DNA of 64,000 bases. Origin: Limonium bicolor (Eukaryota > Streptophyta > Magnoliopsida > Caryophyllales > Plumbaginaceae). Both the position numbers and the translations under genes were made by a program. The stretch is taken from NCBI GenBank assembly GCA_023374045.1, contig CM041782.1:184778925-184842924 (forward strand), in the 5' to 3' direction. Below the pieces are notes generated by a model, which ran no database searches, had not been told where the DNA came from, and worked only from the letters and a program-made list of their open reading frames with translations. Shown here piece by piece: positions 47,550-59,389 of this stretch (the first letter of the stretch is position 1; each line of letters begins with the position of its first letter).

Positions 47550-50383
47550 TGGGATCGATGGGGCTGAAGTAGTCTGTCTGAGTTCTTAAACTCGGGCAGG
47601 CTCTCTTGGAAAGCGGAAGCAGTCAATCGACATACATGGATACACAATGTAATTCCTCATTAATATGTAAACAAAGAACTTACACTGCCTGCTAAGTAGA
47701 AGAGTTCTACTCACCAGGATTGATAAGTGTGAAATATATCTGCTTTTAGGGATATAATTATTCTTATTTTTACAACAATTCATGCCATATTTCTCACTTA
47801 TCAGATGTTTTTCCCTAGATTTATGTTTTGATGTGAACTGATACATTTTATGTGTTTTATGCAGTGAAAAGTCCAGGAAATGCATAGATTATCTCATGAG
47901 GATTCCAAAGCAACAAACAGAGAGTAAAACGGAGTTAAACGAAGAATATAGACCTTGTTTAAGTTGTATCCATATATGTGTTTGGACATACATGCATAAC
48001 CGGACGAAGACTGAGAGCAAATTACAGATGTGTCCAGATATGTGTCCGGACTATCAGATCCGGAATGCCAAGAATTAAGACGTACTCATGATTAATCTAT
48101 GATTTGTTTATGATTAATCATGCTGCATAAAAATCACTCACGTATTGCGCAACACACCAATTATTCTCATGATTAATTCCACATGATTTCATGATGAAAT
48201 AATATCATCATTGACTTTCATTACTCACGATGCAGCATGAAGTAACTACATTTGGATGAGTAAATAATTCATTGGCAGTAGGAACTCACCATTATTGAAC
48301 GATACTGACATGGTTTTGGTCAACTTTGGAGGCTTCATATGGAGGAATACCATTCTGGCAGATAACAATCACGTGGGGAGGAGATTAATACTGCTACATT
48401 AATCATTCGGTTACCAATCATGAAACAATTATCCACTTGTCGGCTGTAACACAACAACATTCACATACATGCAGCACCGTTATACAAGTCTCTCATGATT
48501 ATATTCACTCACGACAAATATTGACGGAAGAGTTATAGCTCATTTGGGTGCAGCTTATTGACGACAATTAACAGGCCACATCGACGAGAAGCATAGAAGG
48601 GGAATTAAGTAATAAAACGTTGCACCTTATTAAGAGGCGGTGATTAGGTCATTAAGATGAGTACTATATAAATCACTGTCATCAATTGTTCTTGGGCTCT
48701 CAGGCGGAGGGGGGCTCACGCCTCCAATTCATTCTCTTCGTATTCTCCAGTATACCAATTCATCAATCAGCGCCGTACTACACATGCTCTCTGACATTTA
48801 TTCATTCTCTAGTACTCCATCGTCATACATCATCACTCACCCGTACATCACCATACCCACGCCACATTCACCAATTCCATCATTACCGTCTTTGACCACG
48901 CAAGGGAGAGCGCAGAGCAGCATAGCCACGCAGCAGCTCACCGGCGCGAGCAAGTCCGAGGAACAAATCGAAAGTTTTAGTAAACTGGCGTGAAAATTCT
49001 GGACTTAATTCTTGTTATTTGTTACAAGTTATTTATTTTATTTTTAGTTGCTGTTTCTGTTTGTTAAAACCATGAGTGCGTAGTTTTATTTGGCTTTTCG
49101 GGTTGGGGAAGCAAGTCTTTTTTGGAGAATTCAAATTATGTAGGTTTGTCACTATAATTATAATATTGCAATAGTTTGATTCTTGTTCTTAATGCGTTTG
49201 GATTTTCAGGCCAATTTTCTAAGTGATTATTGTAGTGCTTATATCAAAATGCGGTGCTGAGATTAAGTTCTAGACATAGGAAATCAAACCGGATTAACGA
49301 CTAGAAGCATGGCTTGCCTATAGGTTAATATGTCTCCAATGGGAATTGTGTTTAATGCTATTAACTTGAATTGACTTGGGCATGGTTTGCGACTTGTTAT
49401 TTCAGTTAGTTAGGGTTTGTTGTAGAGGGAGCGGTCAATGAACTATTTATAATTCCTGAGTTTATTGCATAAAATAGTGAAAATTAATATTAATTGAATT
49501 CAATGGAATAGACGAGTGGAATAACCCGGGGAGCGCTTTAGTTCACTAGATTTTTAAAGATATTTGTTTTGTTTATTTTAATCATTTATTATTTTATGTT
49601 TGTTTATTGAGTCAATATTTTAATTGAATTAAGTAAACCTGAAAAAAATGGACATTTCCTGTTTTCTTAGTTTATTTTAGTTTCTCAGTTAGATTAATAA
49701 ATTGTCAATTAATTAAACGAGGTCCCTGAGATCGACAACCCACTCATTCATTATATCCGTAAAACTATAGGTACACTGCCTAGGTAGAGATAGTAACATA
49801 TTTCTACTGACAGGGATCTTACTCACTCACCCTACATAATTTCTAATCAGCTCTTTGATGAGTATAGTAAGCCTAAGAACACCCTAGAGATTAAATCTAA
49901 CTATGACGCTCAAACTAAAAATGACAAAAAACTCTTCTCTCTGATTACAAGATACAATTCTCTCTAATAACTTATAAGTTTATATTGAAAGCACAAGTAA
50001 TAACTGAATTCCCTAGTGCTATATATACTAAGGCTTATTGAGTCGTTGGTAAAGTCTGTTACCGAAAAATAAGGGATATGATCGTTTAAGCCCATAAATA
50101 TAGGTCCTAACTTAATTCGAGGTCGTGGCTCCGGGTATTGAGGCTTAAGGAAGTTGAACGTTGATAAATGAACGTTGGAGGCATCCAGACACGTTCCTTG
50201 GCCGTAAAACTCTAAGTTTGTTACATCCGAAAGAGTTGTTTGCCATGAAGCTTTGGACAGACCCCTTTCAGTAGACAACTCTATCCATGTGTTCTCTGTT
50301 TGTTGTAGTAGGTTTGACCATGGTTATCAGGGGACTCTTGACGCATGGAAAGACTCCATCCTCAGCAACATACAGGGTTCCAA
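47550..50383 (-). repeat. SIRE right (5') LTR, split by solo LTR S1
   Basis: About 740 bp without the insertion: 47550-47720 and 49813-50383. The part from about 50147 to 50383 matches the left LTR remnant, including the G1 integration site as an undisturbed sequence (AAAAC at 50206-50210). ORFs read across it (for example 49964-50278 on the minus strand) are not genes. Confidence 0.75.
47721..49812 (+). mobile_element. Solo LTR S1 (Tat/Athila-like), 2092 bp
   Basis: Starts TGATAAGTGTGAAATATATC, the usual start of long Tat-type LTRs, and ends ...TTTCTACTGACA. The late part has 'aaacgaggtccctgagatcgacaa' (about 49718-49741), a word typical of the U5 end of such LTRs. Flanked by AGGAT (47716-47720) and GGGAT (49813-49817), a 5-bp target duplication with one mismatch. 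No internal region or primer site follows. Confidence 0.65.
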
Positions 50384-51468
50384 ATGTTGTCACTGCAATT
50401 ATGAGAGAGAGATCACGAAATACTAGTACTTGATCAAATTGTATTAGTACTTCTCTTATTGATGTTGCATCAGTTAAAAATTTTCATTCTCATGCTCTAA
50501 CTACTCATTCTCATAATGCTTTGAATAGTCTTAACAATATTTAGGAACTAAAATCTTATCTTATAGCCTCTCGAGACCTAAATTGGGTGAAGGAAATGAG
50601 GAAAGAATTCGAAGCCTTGAAGGATAATAAAACCTGGTCATTAGTTGATCCTCCATCAGGTAAGCAAGTTGTTGGTTGCAAATGGGTCTTCAAAGTGATG
50701 CTTATAGCGGATGGGAGCTTGGAAAGGTACAAGGCTTGCCTTGTTAAAAAGGGGTCTACACAAGGTGAACTTCATGACAAATACAAGACCAGACCTTATC
50801 CAATCCAACATTTGAGCTAATTCCTGAAGCAACCAACAACTTCTCATTTGGATGCCGTTGTTCACTAATCAAATACATCAATGACACACTTAGACAAGAA
50901 GTTTTCCTTAAGAACCAGCCACAATTTAATTTGACAGCATGTTGTGATGCTGATTGCACCAGATTTCCAACTACCAGGAGATCTATTAGTGGTTACATAG
51001 TTCTCTTGGGTGATCCAATAATAAGTTGGAAATCAAAGAAATAAGAGACTGTATCTTTGTTAACTGCAGTGTCTGAATATAAATCCATTCGAAGGGTCAC
51101 ATAACTCACATGGTTGTCTCGATTGTTAAATGATTTAGGAGTGGAAGGAGTCACTCCTATTACGCTCATTTGTGACAACAAAGCAGCAATTTATATAGCC
51201 CGTAATTCAGTATTCCATGAACGCACAAAACATATCAATTTGGATTGCCACTTAGTTTAAAAGAAGATACAATCTGGTCTGATTACTTTACAGTACATCC
51301 CAGTACAAAAATACTTGCTGATCTATTGAGAAAGCAAATTACAACTTAAGATTACCATGCGTTTTTACAAAAAACAAGTTCTTCTACAATAGCCTCAAGA
51401 AAGAGGGAGTTCTATACAATCGTTTGGTCAAGATTCGACCTATTGTGGGTCATCATCTAGAGAGAGAG
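50384..51468 (+). pseudogene. Copia C1 reverse transcriptase and RNase H, broken
   Basis: Right part of C1 after the SIRE insertion. RT starts with KEMRKEFEALKDNKTWSLVD and GKQVVGCKWVFK (50600-50695); most of the palm is deleted near 50815. RNase H text follows: YCGSS-type end, [20 protein letters not shown] (about 51173-51235), HINLDCHL and QSGLITLQYIPVQK. A purine tract (agagagagag, 51459-51468) borders the 3' LTR. Multiple stops and a large internal deletion; protease and integrase are absent. Confidence 0.82.
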
Positions 51469-51672
51469 TGTTGAGAATGATATTTTGTATAACTAACAAA
51501 CATTTTCCACAGTCTAATATAGCAGTTAGTTTCCTGTTTACTAGACCGTTGTAGATTACTTAAACCTTTGGCAAATATAAGTATTTGCCCACTCTGTAGT
51601 CTCTTCTATAATATCATCAATCATTGTAACAGTTCTCCAGTAATACAAGATGAAAGTTTCATCTCAAATTGC
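51469..51672 (+). mobile_element. Copia C1, 3' LTR
   Basis: TGTTGAGAATGATATTTTGTATAACTAAC..., about 80 percent like the 5' LTR at 12812-13019 by eye, with the same internal words (cctttggcaa.tataagtat.tgcc, tgtaatacaagatgaaa). No clear target duplication between the two outer flanks. The divergence shows that C1 is older than the gypsy insertions. Confidence 0.72.
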
Positions 51673-53204
51673 AACCCGAATCTCTCATTTAAAAGGAAGA
51701 ATATGAGCTTACCAAGCTCAATATACCAAAACGAGAAATAAATTACTCGGGTAGTAGGGGAAAATAAAACCGTCACCAACTTCCACCGAAGAAGGACCAT
51801 AGTAATCAACATCAATAACAGAGAAATGGAGAGACAGATGGAGGTAGAAGAAGAACAAAGAAGAACACACGAAAAATTTCACAACATAAAAGGGCATAAA
51901 TCAGCCCTAGCCAAATATGCTCTCATCGAAGGGCCAAAGGCAAATATGCCAAACATCCATAACATATGCTAAACATAAAAATACCACATATAAGCGGTTT
52001 CCGAACAATACTCTTTGTCTGTTCACTTTATGGTTATGTGTCTCCCTTTCAAAAGAGTAGCTATATAATAAAGAAATGATATGTAGGAGGAACACAAAGA
52101 GTGAAGGGAGGGGAGAAAAAATGATAGAGAAATCATACACCATGACCAGTTTTTAGAGGAAAAGGTGAGAAAGGGATGATAGGGTGAGGGTAGTACGAGA
52201 TTGAGTGAGAGAGAGGGGTCGGGAAAGGTTACATAGATTTTTATGAAATTTTTTAAAACTTTCATTAAGGTTAAGTATCATTCACAATATATTGCTAATG
52301 TTTTCACATTTACCAAATGTCATCCAGGGGCATTTTTTAACATCTTTAATGACCAGAAATATTATCATTTTCACGGATTATGTGTGTTAATATCATTTTA
52401 TGAATTATTGTTAATTAAGTAGCTTCTAGATAACAGTTGAATGATCAAAGATATAATATAAGCCAAGCACTTCTTAGTGATATTATGAATTACCCTTTCA
52501 TGCCAGCATAGTATGTTCATATTAACTATGAATGCATAACACTTTCACCTTACTTTAATGTTATTACATAAATCCTACTCGTGAGACACCATAGTGATAA
52601 TTCAAAGTCTTAAAATGACATCCACGTTAAGCTTAAGTCACATTTTGTTCATGATATTTAAAAGAATACATATGTCCTAGAGTTAAAATCAACTCACAAG
52701 ATGTCACCTATTAGTATATAGGTTGAGTTTGATTGAATTTGTATTTAAATTGGGTATCCACGTGTGCATATACCCTAACAGCTCTATTAACTACTCAATT
52801 TACTATATTTTCTTATAAGTAGATTTCATCTAAAATATAGACTTGTGGTTGAGATTTCTTTAAAATATTTGTATACTTTTCTTCATCTCTTTACTCACTA
52901 ATCGTTCTCTTTACCAATCTCTCTACTCTATATACTTCTTTTAAGATCTTCTCTTTATATATCTCCACTAGTAGGAGTGTTTATGGATTGACTTTAGGTT
53001 AATTGAAATGAAGCATCACCAACATCTCATCTGCTCCACCTGCACTCATCACCCAATGTAATTTAAGATTTATGATTTAAATTCTAGATTTGAAAATTTT
53101 AAACTTTGGAATTTTATCATTTAAGATTTAGTAGGAAAAAATATATATGTATGAGTGTAATTATCAAATTTCCTAAAGATAAAAGTACATTAATCTCTTA
53201 GAAC
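51673..53204. other. AT-rich intergenic stretch
   Basis: Purine-rich text around 51830-52200 and AT-rich text after it. No ORF with a recognisable motif, no RNA gene and no clear repeat. Confidence 0.4.
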
Positions 53205-53767
53205 TAGGGCTCGCAATTTTGGCCCAACCCGAGGACCAACCCGACAATGACCTATAAATTACAAGTTTGGGTTAAGATTTTGATCCGTTTAATTTATTGG
53301 TTAAATTTGGATACCCATTATTTTGTTGGGTTGGGTATGAGTTAAAAATTATGACCTAAACTCAACTCGACTCATTGTCTATATTTTATTCAAGAAATAA
53401 AATACAAATAAACACTATAAATATACTAGCATGTCACTTAGGCTCTTATATAACTCAAAACTATTAGTTAATAAATATGAAAGACACTATCAACACTTTT
53501 CTAGACCTATCCAACAATTTGATAAATACATTTTTCAAGACTGTTAATATTTTTTATATGAATCAGGGTGAATGACAATCGTGCAATCACTTGTAACTCA
53601 CAAAAAATTTATTTGAATAAAAAAGTTATTTTTAGAAAATTGTAGTTTAACTTTATATGGACCGGGTTAGAATTAAAGATTGATAACTCTATTATTTTTA
53701 CATGGGTTTGGATCAATAAATTCTTAAATGGTAAACAAAGATTAAACTAAACCCAAATTGACACCTA
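53205..53767 (+). mobile_element. Possible decayed hAT-like MITE
   Basis: Left end tagggctcgcaattttgg and right end ccaaattgacaccta are imperfect inverted repeats. The ends hold 'cccaacccga' and 'gggttggg' words like those of the hAT MITE at 10386-11007. No 8-bp target duplication was found, so this is tentative. Confidence 0.35.
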
Positions 53768-53883
53768 TTATATATAGGGTTGTCATTCAGTTAATTTAGT
53801 TAATTTGAAACCAAAATTTGAAAACAATTGATTTTCGGTTATAACTGAATTAACTACTTAAAATTTAAGTCAATAATCAAATT

Positions 53884-53970
53884 AACCAAAAACAAAATCT
53901 TTTTACACTTAATAACCAAAAATCAAACAACCAAAAACAAAATCTTTTTACACTTAATAACCAAAAATGA
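53884..53970 (+). repeat. 45-bp tandem duplication
   Basis: 'aaccaaaaacaaaatctttttacacttaataaccaaaaatcaaac' occurs as two adjacent, practically identical copies (53884-53928 and 53929-53970, the second slightly cut). It lies in an 'aaccaaaa/ttttggtt'-rich stretch (53770-54110) that may be another decayed MITE beginning 'tagggttgtcatt' at 53775. Confidence 0.7.
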
Positions 53971-54363
53971 TGGAAACGAATTAATTCGGTGAACCAAATT
54001 TTTTTGATTATTCAATTAATCAAAATATTTTAATGCATAAACGAAAATCAAAATAAAATTTGATTTGCCAAATAACCAAAGTTTAGAAGTAGATAAAAAC
54101 AACTGTTAAATGAAACTGAAAAAGGTTCGGCTTTTTATTGTTACGTGGTTAATCAAACCATATAGACAACCCTTAACACATGTATAGATAAATGTACATA
54201 AAAAAGAATCGTCGACAATAAAGATAAATGTACATAAAATACAAAGTGAAGCGTCGCGGCCTTCAGGATTGGGTATCACGAAAGAGCTCGACAGCCTAGA
54301 GTCAATCAAGTATTGACAGTTTGAGACATACCCATTTAACTCCAGCGTATCCCGCAAGCACAA

Positions 54364-54955
54364 CCAATGATTATAGTGCCATCAATCAAAATTTCACCCA
54401 TTTATTTCTCACAGTGCACCCTCAAAATTCAAACCCATTTACGACTCCTAGAGACTAGAGTCCTAGTCTCCTACTATCAAATAGTACTCGTATTTACATC
54501 AAAACGGACAAATATAGCGTTCTGACTGTCAAAAGAAAGAAAAAACCATTGCCGTACAAAGTCCTCAATTCCCCTCGAATTCCCCTCGACTCCATTCCAT
54601 ACTTGCCGAGAGCATCAGCTCATCTCAGCAGTCCTTCCATTCTTCTTCTTCAGAGTCGTGGTGCACCAAATACTACTGCGAAGAACTCATATCGCCCACT
54701 ACTCTGTCTTAGACCCAGCTCAGAGCTGGAAGGTACCGTATGGTGCTCTTATCCTCCTCTGCTTTTTGATCGACGTATTTTCCTGCCATTCGTGTTCACG
54801 AACTCATGTTTACTGGGATTTAGGGTTGTGATTCAGCTTGTAAGCTCATGCATTTCGGGATTTAAGTGTCTCTGCATAATCCAATCGGTCTTTATTGAAT
54901 TTGAAGTACTAGTTGGTTATAATCCTTTAAAACTTATGAACTGAAGCACGGTACT
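54364..54955 (+). promoter_or_regulatory. Probable promoter and 5' untranslated region of the CHR35-like gene
   Basis: Composition changes here from AT-rich repeats to mixed, pyrimidine-rich text typical of plant leaders (for example tccattcttcttcttcag, 54635-54652). A donor-like 'ctggaag|gtaccg' at about 54731 suggests an intron in the leader that ends before the ATG at 54956. No TATA box can be assigned with confidence. The ORF 54549-54944 has no recognisable domain and is probably leader sequence. Confidence 0.4.
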
Positions 54956-57900
54956 ATGGGATCTCTGGAGGAAGCCCCAGGAGCTGGCATCAGCGTAAAT
55001 GAGCAACCTCGCCGAGATGGTACAGCTCTTTCCTCCTCTGCTTTTAATATGTTGTTCAAATCTTTCTTATTTCATGCTGCGTTAAATGAAATCTGGCGAG
55101 TGTTCTTCGTATCCTGTATTTATGAGTGATCGCACTAGTTACGAACTCTGTATGACTCATAGCACTGCTCCCAGGGCCTGATTCGTGGATTTAACTATCA
55201 TATTGTACCCTGGATGATCGAAAATTGTTGCTTTTTTAAATTATCCATGCGGTATCGTCCGTATATATACGGAACAGGGTTAACTACTACTAATATTTTT
55301 AAGCTGTTTTCAAAATTATTTCTTCAATAGATTCATTCCGGCATGTGTTTGGCTTCTTCATTTGCTCTATAACTTTATGATTCATGTGTCTTGTATAGAT
55401 TCTCACGAAATCCAAGTGTACACCCCCGAGCTTAGTCAAAGAAGCAAGCGGACTAAACTTGAAAGTGGAGAAAGTGACCGAAACAGGGCACTCATTGATG
55501 TTGCTGGCCTCAATGCTCTTCGTGATATTGTGCAGACGGTTCAATGGAGTAAATATGGAAGTGCTGCTCCGGCTATACATGAATTATACTCTCGAAAATT
55601 GCATATTTTCTCTATGCTTGCATCTTTCCAGCGAGATAATAAAATTCCTGAAAATATTCCTGGAGTGAAGAAAGTGCACAAGCCAAGTGCTTGCTCATCA
55701 TCAGTAGTGATTAATATAGATTCTGATGATGAAGAAGAGAACGACGGAACCCAAATTGTTCCTGTAATTGACAAGGAGCTTCATATGCCTATTTCTTCTG
55801 ATCCGCTTCAGGCAGATACATTGCTGATACAGCAAGAGGAGCTTCCTTCTCCAAATTCTCTAGTGAGATTCTCCGCTCTAAAGACCTGATTAATTTGTTA
55901 TATTATCCGTCAATAGTTCCAAGTACGATACAAATCCTTTTCTTAGATTGAATTACAAATTCAAAACATGAACTCATTGTTCTATCCATGCTGGAATGCA
56001 AATCAATTGTTATTTATGTGCATGGGCACCAAATTGACTTGCTGGTTCGTTCATTTCGAAACCGCAGGACCCGCTTTCTTCTTATCCTCCTGAAGCAGAT
56101 ACTTTAATGATACAACAACAGGAGGACCTGTTGGAGAAATCTTTGGTGAGATTACCCACCCAAGAAATGCTTAATATATATCCTCTCTGTCACTAGATTT
56201 TAAGTGTTATGACAAGTGACAACCCTTTATTTGGGTACCTATTGCATATCCAACTTTCATTATTATTTCCATTTTGGGATGGCCTGACACTAGTTTATTT
56301 ATCATTGGAGGCACCAAACTGACTTGCTGGTTTGTTTTGTGTCATATACATATCATGCACTACCAGGTTTGTAAGATTCTGGGGATAAAGACTCGAGAAG
56401 GTAAGGAAGATCAAGCGCTGATAGAGAAGGAAGATCAAGCGCTGATAGAGAAGGAAGATCAAGTAGATGTTCAAGAAAAAGACAACAGGATGTTCCTAGG
56501 GGTTGATGATGACCTTCATTCAGCTGATGGAAGTAATGTTGAAGATGACGATCTAGGTGATATATGGAACCAGATGAGTATTGATGTCGAAATGCTCAAG
56601 GTATATAAACCAATATCTTGCTGATTGTATATATATGTTGGTATTTGCAATTTCTTTTTTCCTAAAAGTTTGTTGTTGCTGTTTTTATGTCTCATCCGTT
56701 ATGAAATATAAATCATTTTAGAAGTTTGGAGACTTATTATGAAAAATGAAAAATGGTGCATGTAACCAATTTAAGTGTAAAAGAATAGCAATAATTAGTG
56801 CTCCTATCTATGCTTCACTAGTAGAGATTTTTTGTTACAAAGGTTATAGTTACCATAGTTGTTATTAGTAACAAGTATTTTGTTACCAAAGATTGTATTA
56901 AAATTTTTTAAAAAATTGAGACTACAGTAACGATATATTCATTACAAAATCATATTTTTAGTAACGATATAATTTTTAGTAACGAATAAATGTCGTTACA
57001 ATAAATAAATTGATCTTTAGTTACGCCATCACGTGTAACGACATGCAACGACTTTTGTCGTTACAATAACTCAAATTAGTAACAATTTAGATTTTTGGTA
57101 ACGATTTTTTGTTGTTAAAAAAAACTACATTCTACTAGTGATTCTTACTTTTATATTTATAACAATGATTACTTTTGCTTCATAAGTATAACTGTGGGAG
57201 TGGTATACAAAAGAACTAGAATAACTTGTATGTTTGAATAAAATAAAAGAATGGAATGAGAATAAAATATTTGTATTCCCATGTTTGGTATGATGGGATT
57301 AAAAAATTTCATTCCCGGTATTTTTTATTTCTTAATCAATCATTTTCAGCACATTTATGTGATTACTTTTTTTTTTGGCATTCACCTATTTTCTGAGACA
57401 TAATATTTGTCTATTTATTTTTTCAGCTAAATTATATTTACTTTTTTTAAAACCTCGTTAATAAATACTCTTTGTGGAAATAAAAAAAATTAATATCTTA
57501 TTTTCTAAACAGATTTTCAGTGTTTTATTTTTTAATCCAATTAAAATATAATTACAATTTTTGTCAAAATATGTACCAAATATATATTATTATTTGAATG
57601 AAGTATTATATTTAACAAATCAAAATTGAATTAGTATATTAGAATTAACGTCAAATAATTTTAATATAGTTGTAGTTAATATGAGATAATTTTGTAACAT
57701 AAATTATATTTTTATTTTCTCAAAAGAAGAATCCATATCTAAATGATAATGTTTTTCATTAACTACTACATATTTAATAGATGATAATGTCATTAAAATA
57801 TATATAGAATTTTTTTAAAATAGTAATAGAGATAAGTGATTATAAATTTAAGTTTTTATTACATATGTTTGCACTACTTTTCAAATTTATGTGAAATTTT

Positions 57901-58408
57901 CTTAAGATTTAAATAAGTTTTGAAGAAATATAATTTGTCCTATTTTCATAATAATTTGAATTATTTATGTAACATATAAATAAAGATGAAATTATAAACC
58001 TTAATTTTAACTTATTCATAACAGAAAACAGGCTAAGAGAATACTTATTCTTAGATCCATTCATTATATTTACGTTCTCACTTACAAGCGAGCCCTTGTG
58101 TTAAGTCAAGTGGCTGCTCCTATGAATAACTAAGTGTCATTTAGATGAATATGGTTATGACTTTTGGATTATTGATTCTACCTGATTATTTTACTCAATT
58201 ATGTCTAATGAAGTTTGCTGGATCTCTAATGTGACGTTTCATATTCTAGGATTATCCCGTGAATCTATCACCTAATGAGCAATCAAAGAAAGATGAGCCA
58301 GACTGTGACCATTCATATATTCTCAAGGACGATATTGGCTATGTTTGCCGTGTATGTGGAGTTGTTTCGAGGGAAATTCAGTCCATCATTGAGGTTCAGT
58401 ACAAGAAG
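54956..58408 (+). CDS. CHR35: CHR35/DRD1-like SNF2 chromatin remodeller, N-terminal exons only
   Basis: Five exons read through in phase: 54956-55019 ([20 protein letters not shown]), 55399-55862, 56068-56145, 56367-56600, 58250-58408; together 333 codons with GT/AG borders. Exon 2 carries [26 protein letters not shown] and an acidic [12 protein letters not shown]. Exon 4 ends [18 protein letters not shown], and exon 5 has [19 protein letters not shown], the Cys/His motif in front of the helicase in plant CHR35/DRD1-type proteins. That group of SNF2 ATPases works in RNA-directed DNA methylation with Pol V. The SNF2 helicase exons should follow after 58408 but none is found before 64000, so the gene is either continued beyond the window after a very large, transposon-filled intron, or truncated. 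Exon 3 looks like a duplicate of the end of exon 2. Assignment to the group is by recalled motifs. Confidence 0.72.
56403..56466 (+). repeat. 24-bp coding repeat in exon 4
   Basis: 'gaagatcaagcgctgatagagaag' is repeated perfectly twice and partly a third time, encoding [19 protein letters not shown]. In-frame microsatellite-like expansion in the acidic linker of the CHR35-like protein. Confidence 0.9.
56816..57140 (+). mobile_element. CACTA-type MITE in intron 4 of the CHR35-like gene
   Basis: 325 bp with ends CACTAGTAGA (56816-56825) and TCTACTAGTG (57131-57140), perfect 10-bp inverted repeats beginning with the diagnostic CACTA. The interior is built of 'gtaacga'/'tcgttac' words, typical of CACTA-derived MITEs. 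The 3-bp flanks are ctt and att, so the target duplication is imperfect. Confidence 0.85.
57141..58249. other. Rest of intron 4, very AT-rich
   Basis: No gene or RNA. Around 57240-57330 'aaaagaatggaatgag' and 'tgggattaaaaaatttcattccc' form an imperfect inverted pair that may be another MITE remnant. Confidence 0.35.
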
Positions 58409-58669
58409 GTACATTTTTTTTTTTGGAAATAAGAAGGTACATATTTTATTATATCCATATATGTCCCGTGTGTTTATTTTTGTAACAGATCCCTCGTTCT
58501 ATGTATTCAAGTTTTGTTTAGAGTAATCAGGAAATGAATCAGAATGATTCCGTTTCTACTGTTTGTTTAGTCAATTTTTCTTATTTTCAGAAAAGTGAAA
58601 GAGAAGGGGATTATCTCAAATCCGTCTAACTTGATTCCCACCCTACCAGGGAATTGGATTTCTCTTTCT

Positions 58670-58795
58670 CCAGTACACTTTAACTGGTCACATATGATCA
58701 TTGACCGATGACCAACAACCATTGATCAGTGATTTGTGGATGTTGACCAGTATTTAATGGCCGTTGACCATTGACAGATGGCTGTTGACCGGTTA
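58670..58795 (+). repeat. Cluster of TTGAC(C) words (W-box-like)
   Basis: Within about 125 bp 'ttgacc' or 'ttgac' occurs at least five times, interspersed with 'gatcagt/gaccgat' variants. TTGAC(C/T) is the WRKY W-box core, but the text also looks like a degenerate simple repeat of 'atggccgttgacc' inside a possible MITE (58560-58920), so regulatory meaning is doubtful. Confidence 0.35.
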
Positions 58796-59389
58796 TTCAT
58801 TTTCATTCCCCCCGCACAAACAAACAGCTTGGAAAATTAATGGAATTCTTTTCCACTCCCTTTATTCCTGTTCTGGATTCCATTTCATTTTCCCCGCCCA
58901 AAACAAACTCCCCCTTAGTGTTTTAGAAGGGGTGAGCAGAGTTAATAAGGGCAATCACAACGGGAGTAGATTCAACTTTTATGAATAATAGGCAAAATGT
59001 GTGAAGGAAAGAGAATGTGAGCGTTTTAAAGAAACTCAACAAACTAGAAAGATTGTGAGAGACAACAATAAAATAATATTTGTAAGAATCATAGGGGAGT
59101 GAAATCAACTTATATATACATAAGAAAAACAGAAATGATGACATGGAAGCACTACTACATAATTAGCATATGCTCTCACTTTTATGTTCAAACTTTCTAC
59201 ACAAATAAATGTAGAAAACTAATTTCCTTACACTTATTAAAGTGTCTTCATAATTGATGTCGAGATACACTTATACTTAAATGTGTAGAGATTTTTGTAT
59301 TATATACATATTTGTACCTACACCTAACATGGTCTCTTACTATAGAGTTATACATGAATAAGTGCAATTAAATAGAGTAGTTATAAATC

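Larger units (their letters stand above)
43901..50383 (-). mobile_element. SIRE-like copia element S, internally deleted
   Basis: Minus-strand copia element. Left LTR remnant 43906-44081 (plus 14044-14108 or 39056-39113 beyond the gypsy LTR), polypurine tract, 3' non-coding region, RNase H/RT end (45125-45830), protease and gag (46066-47530), primer site (47533-47545) and right LTR (47550-50383, carrying solo LTR S1). Integrase and most of RT are missing between about 45830 and 46066. It sits inside copia C1, whose RT resumes right after 50383. Confidence 0.8.

Noticed and set aside
49964..50278. 104-residue minus-strand ORF
   Set aside because: Lies wholly in the SIRE right LTR and is not conserved as an open frame in the left LTR copy.
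53205..53767. Confident hAT MITE
   Set aside because: Inverted ends are weak and flanks show no 8-bp duplication, so kept only as a low-confidence feature.
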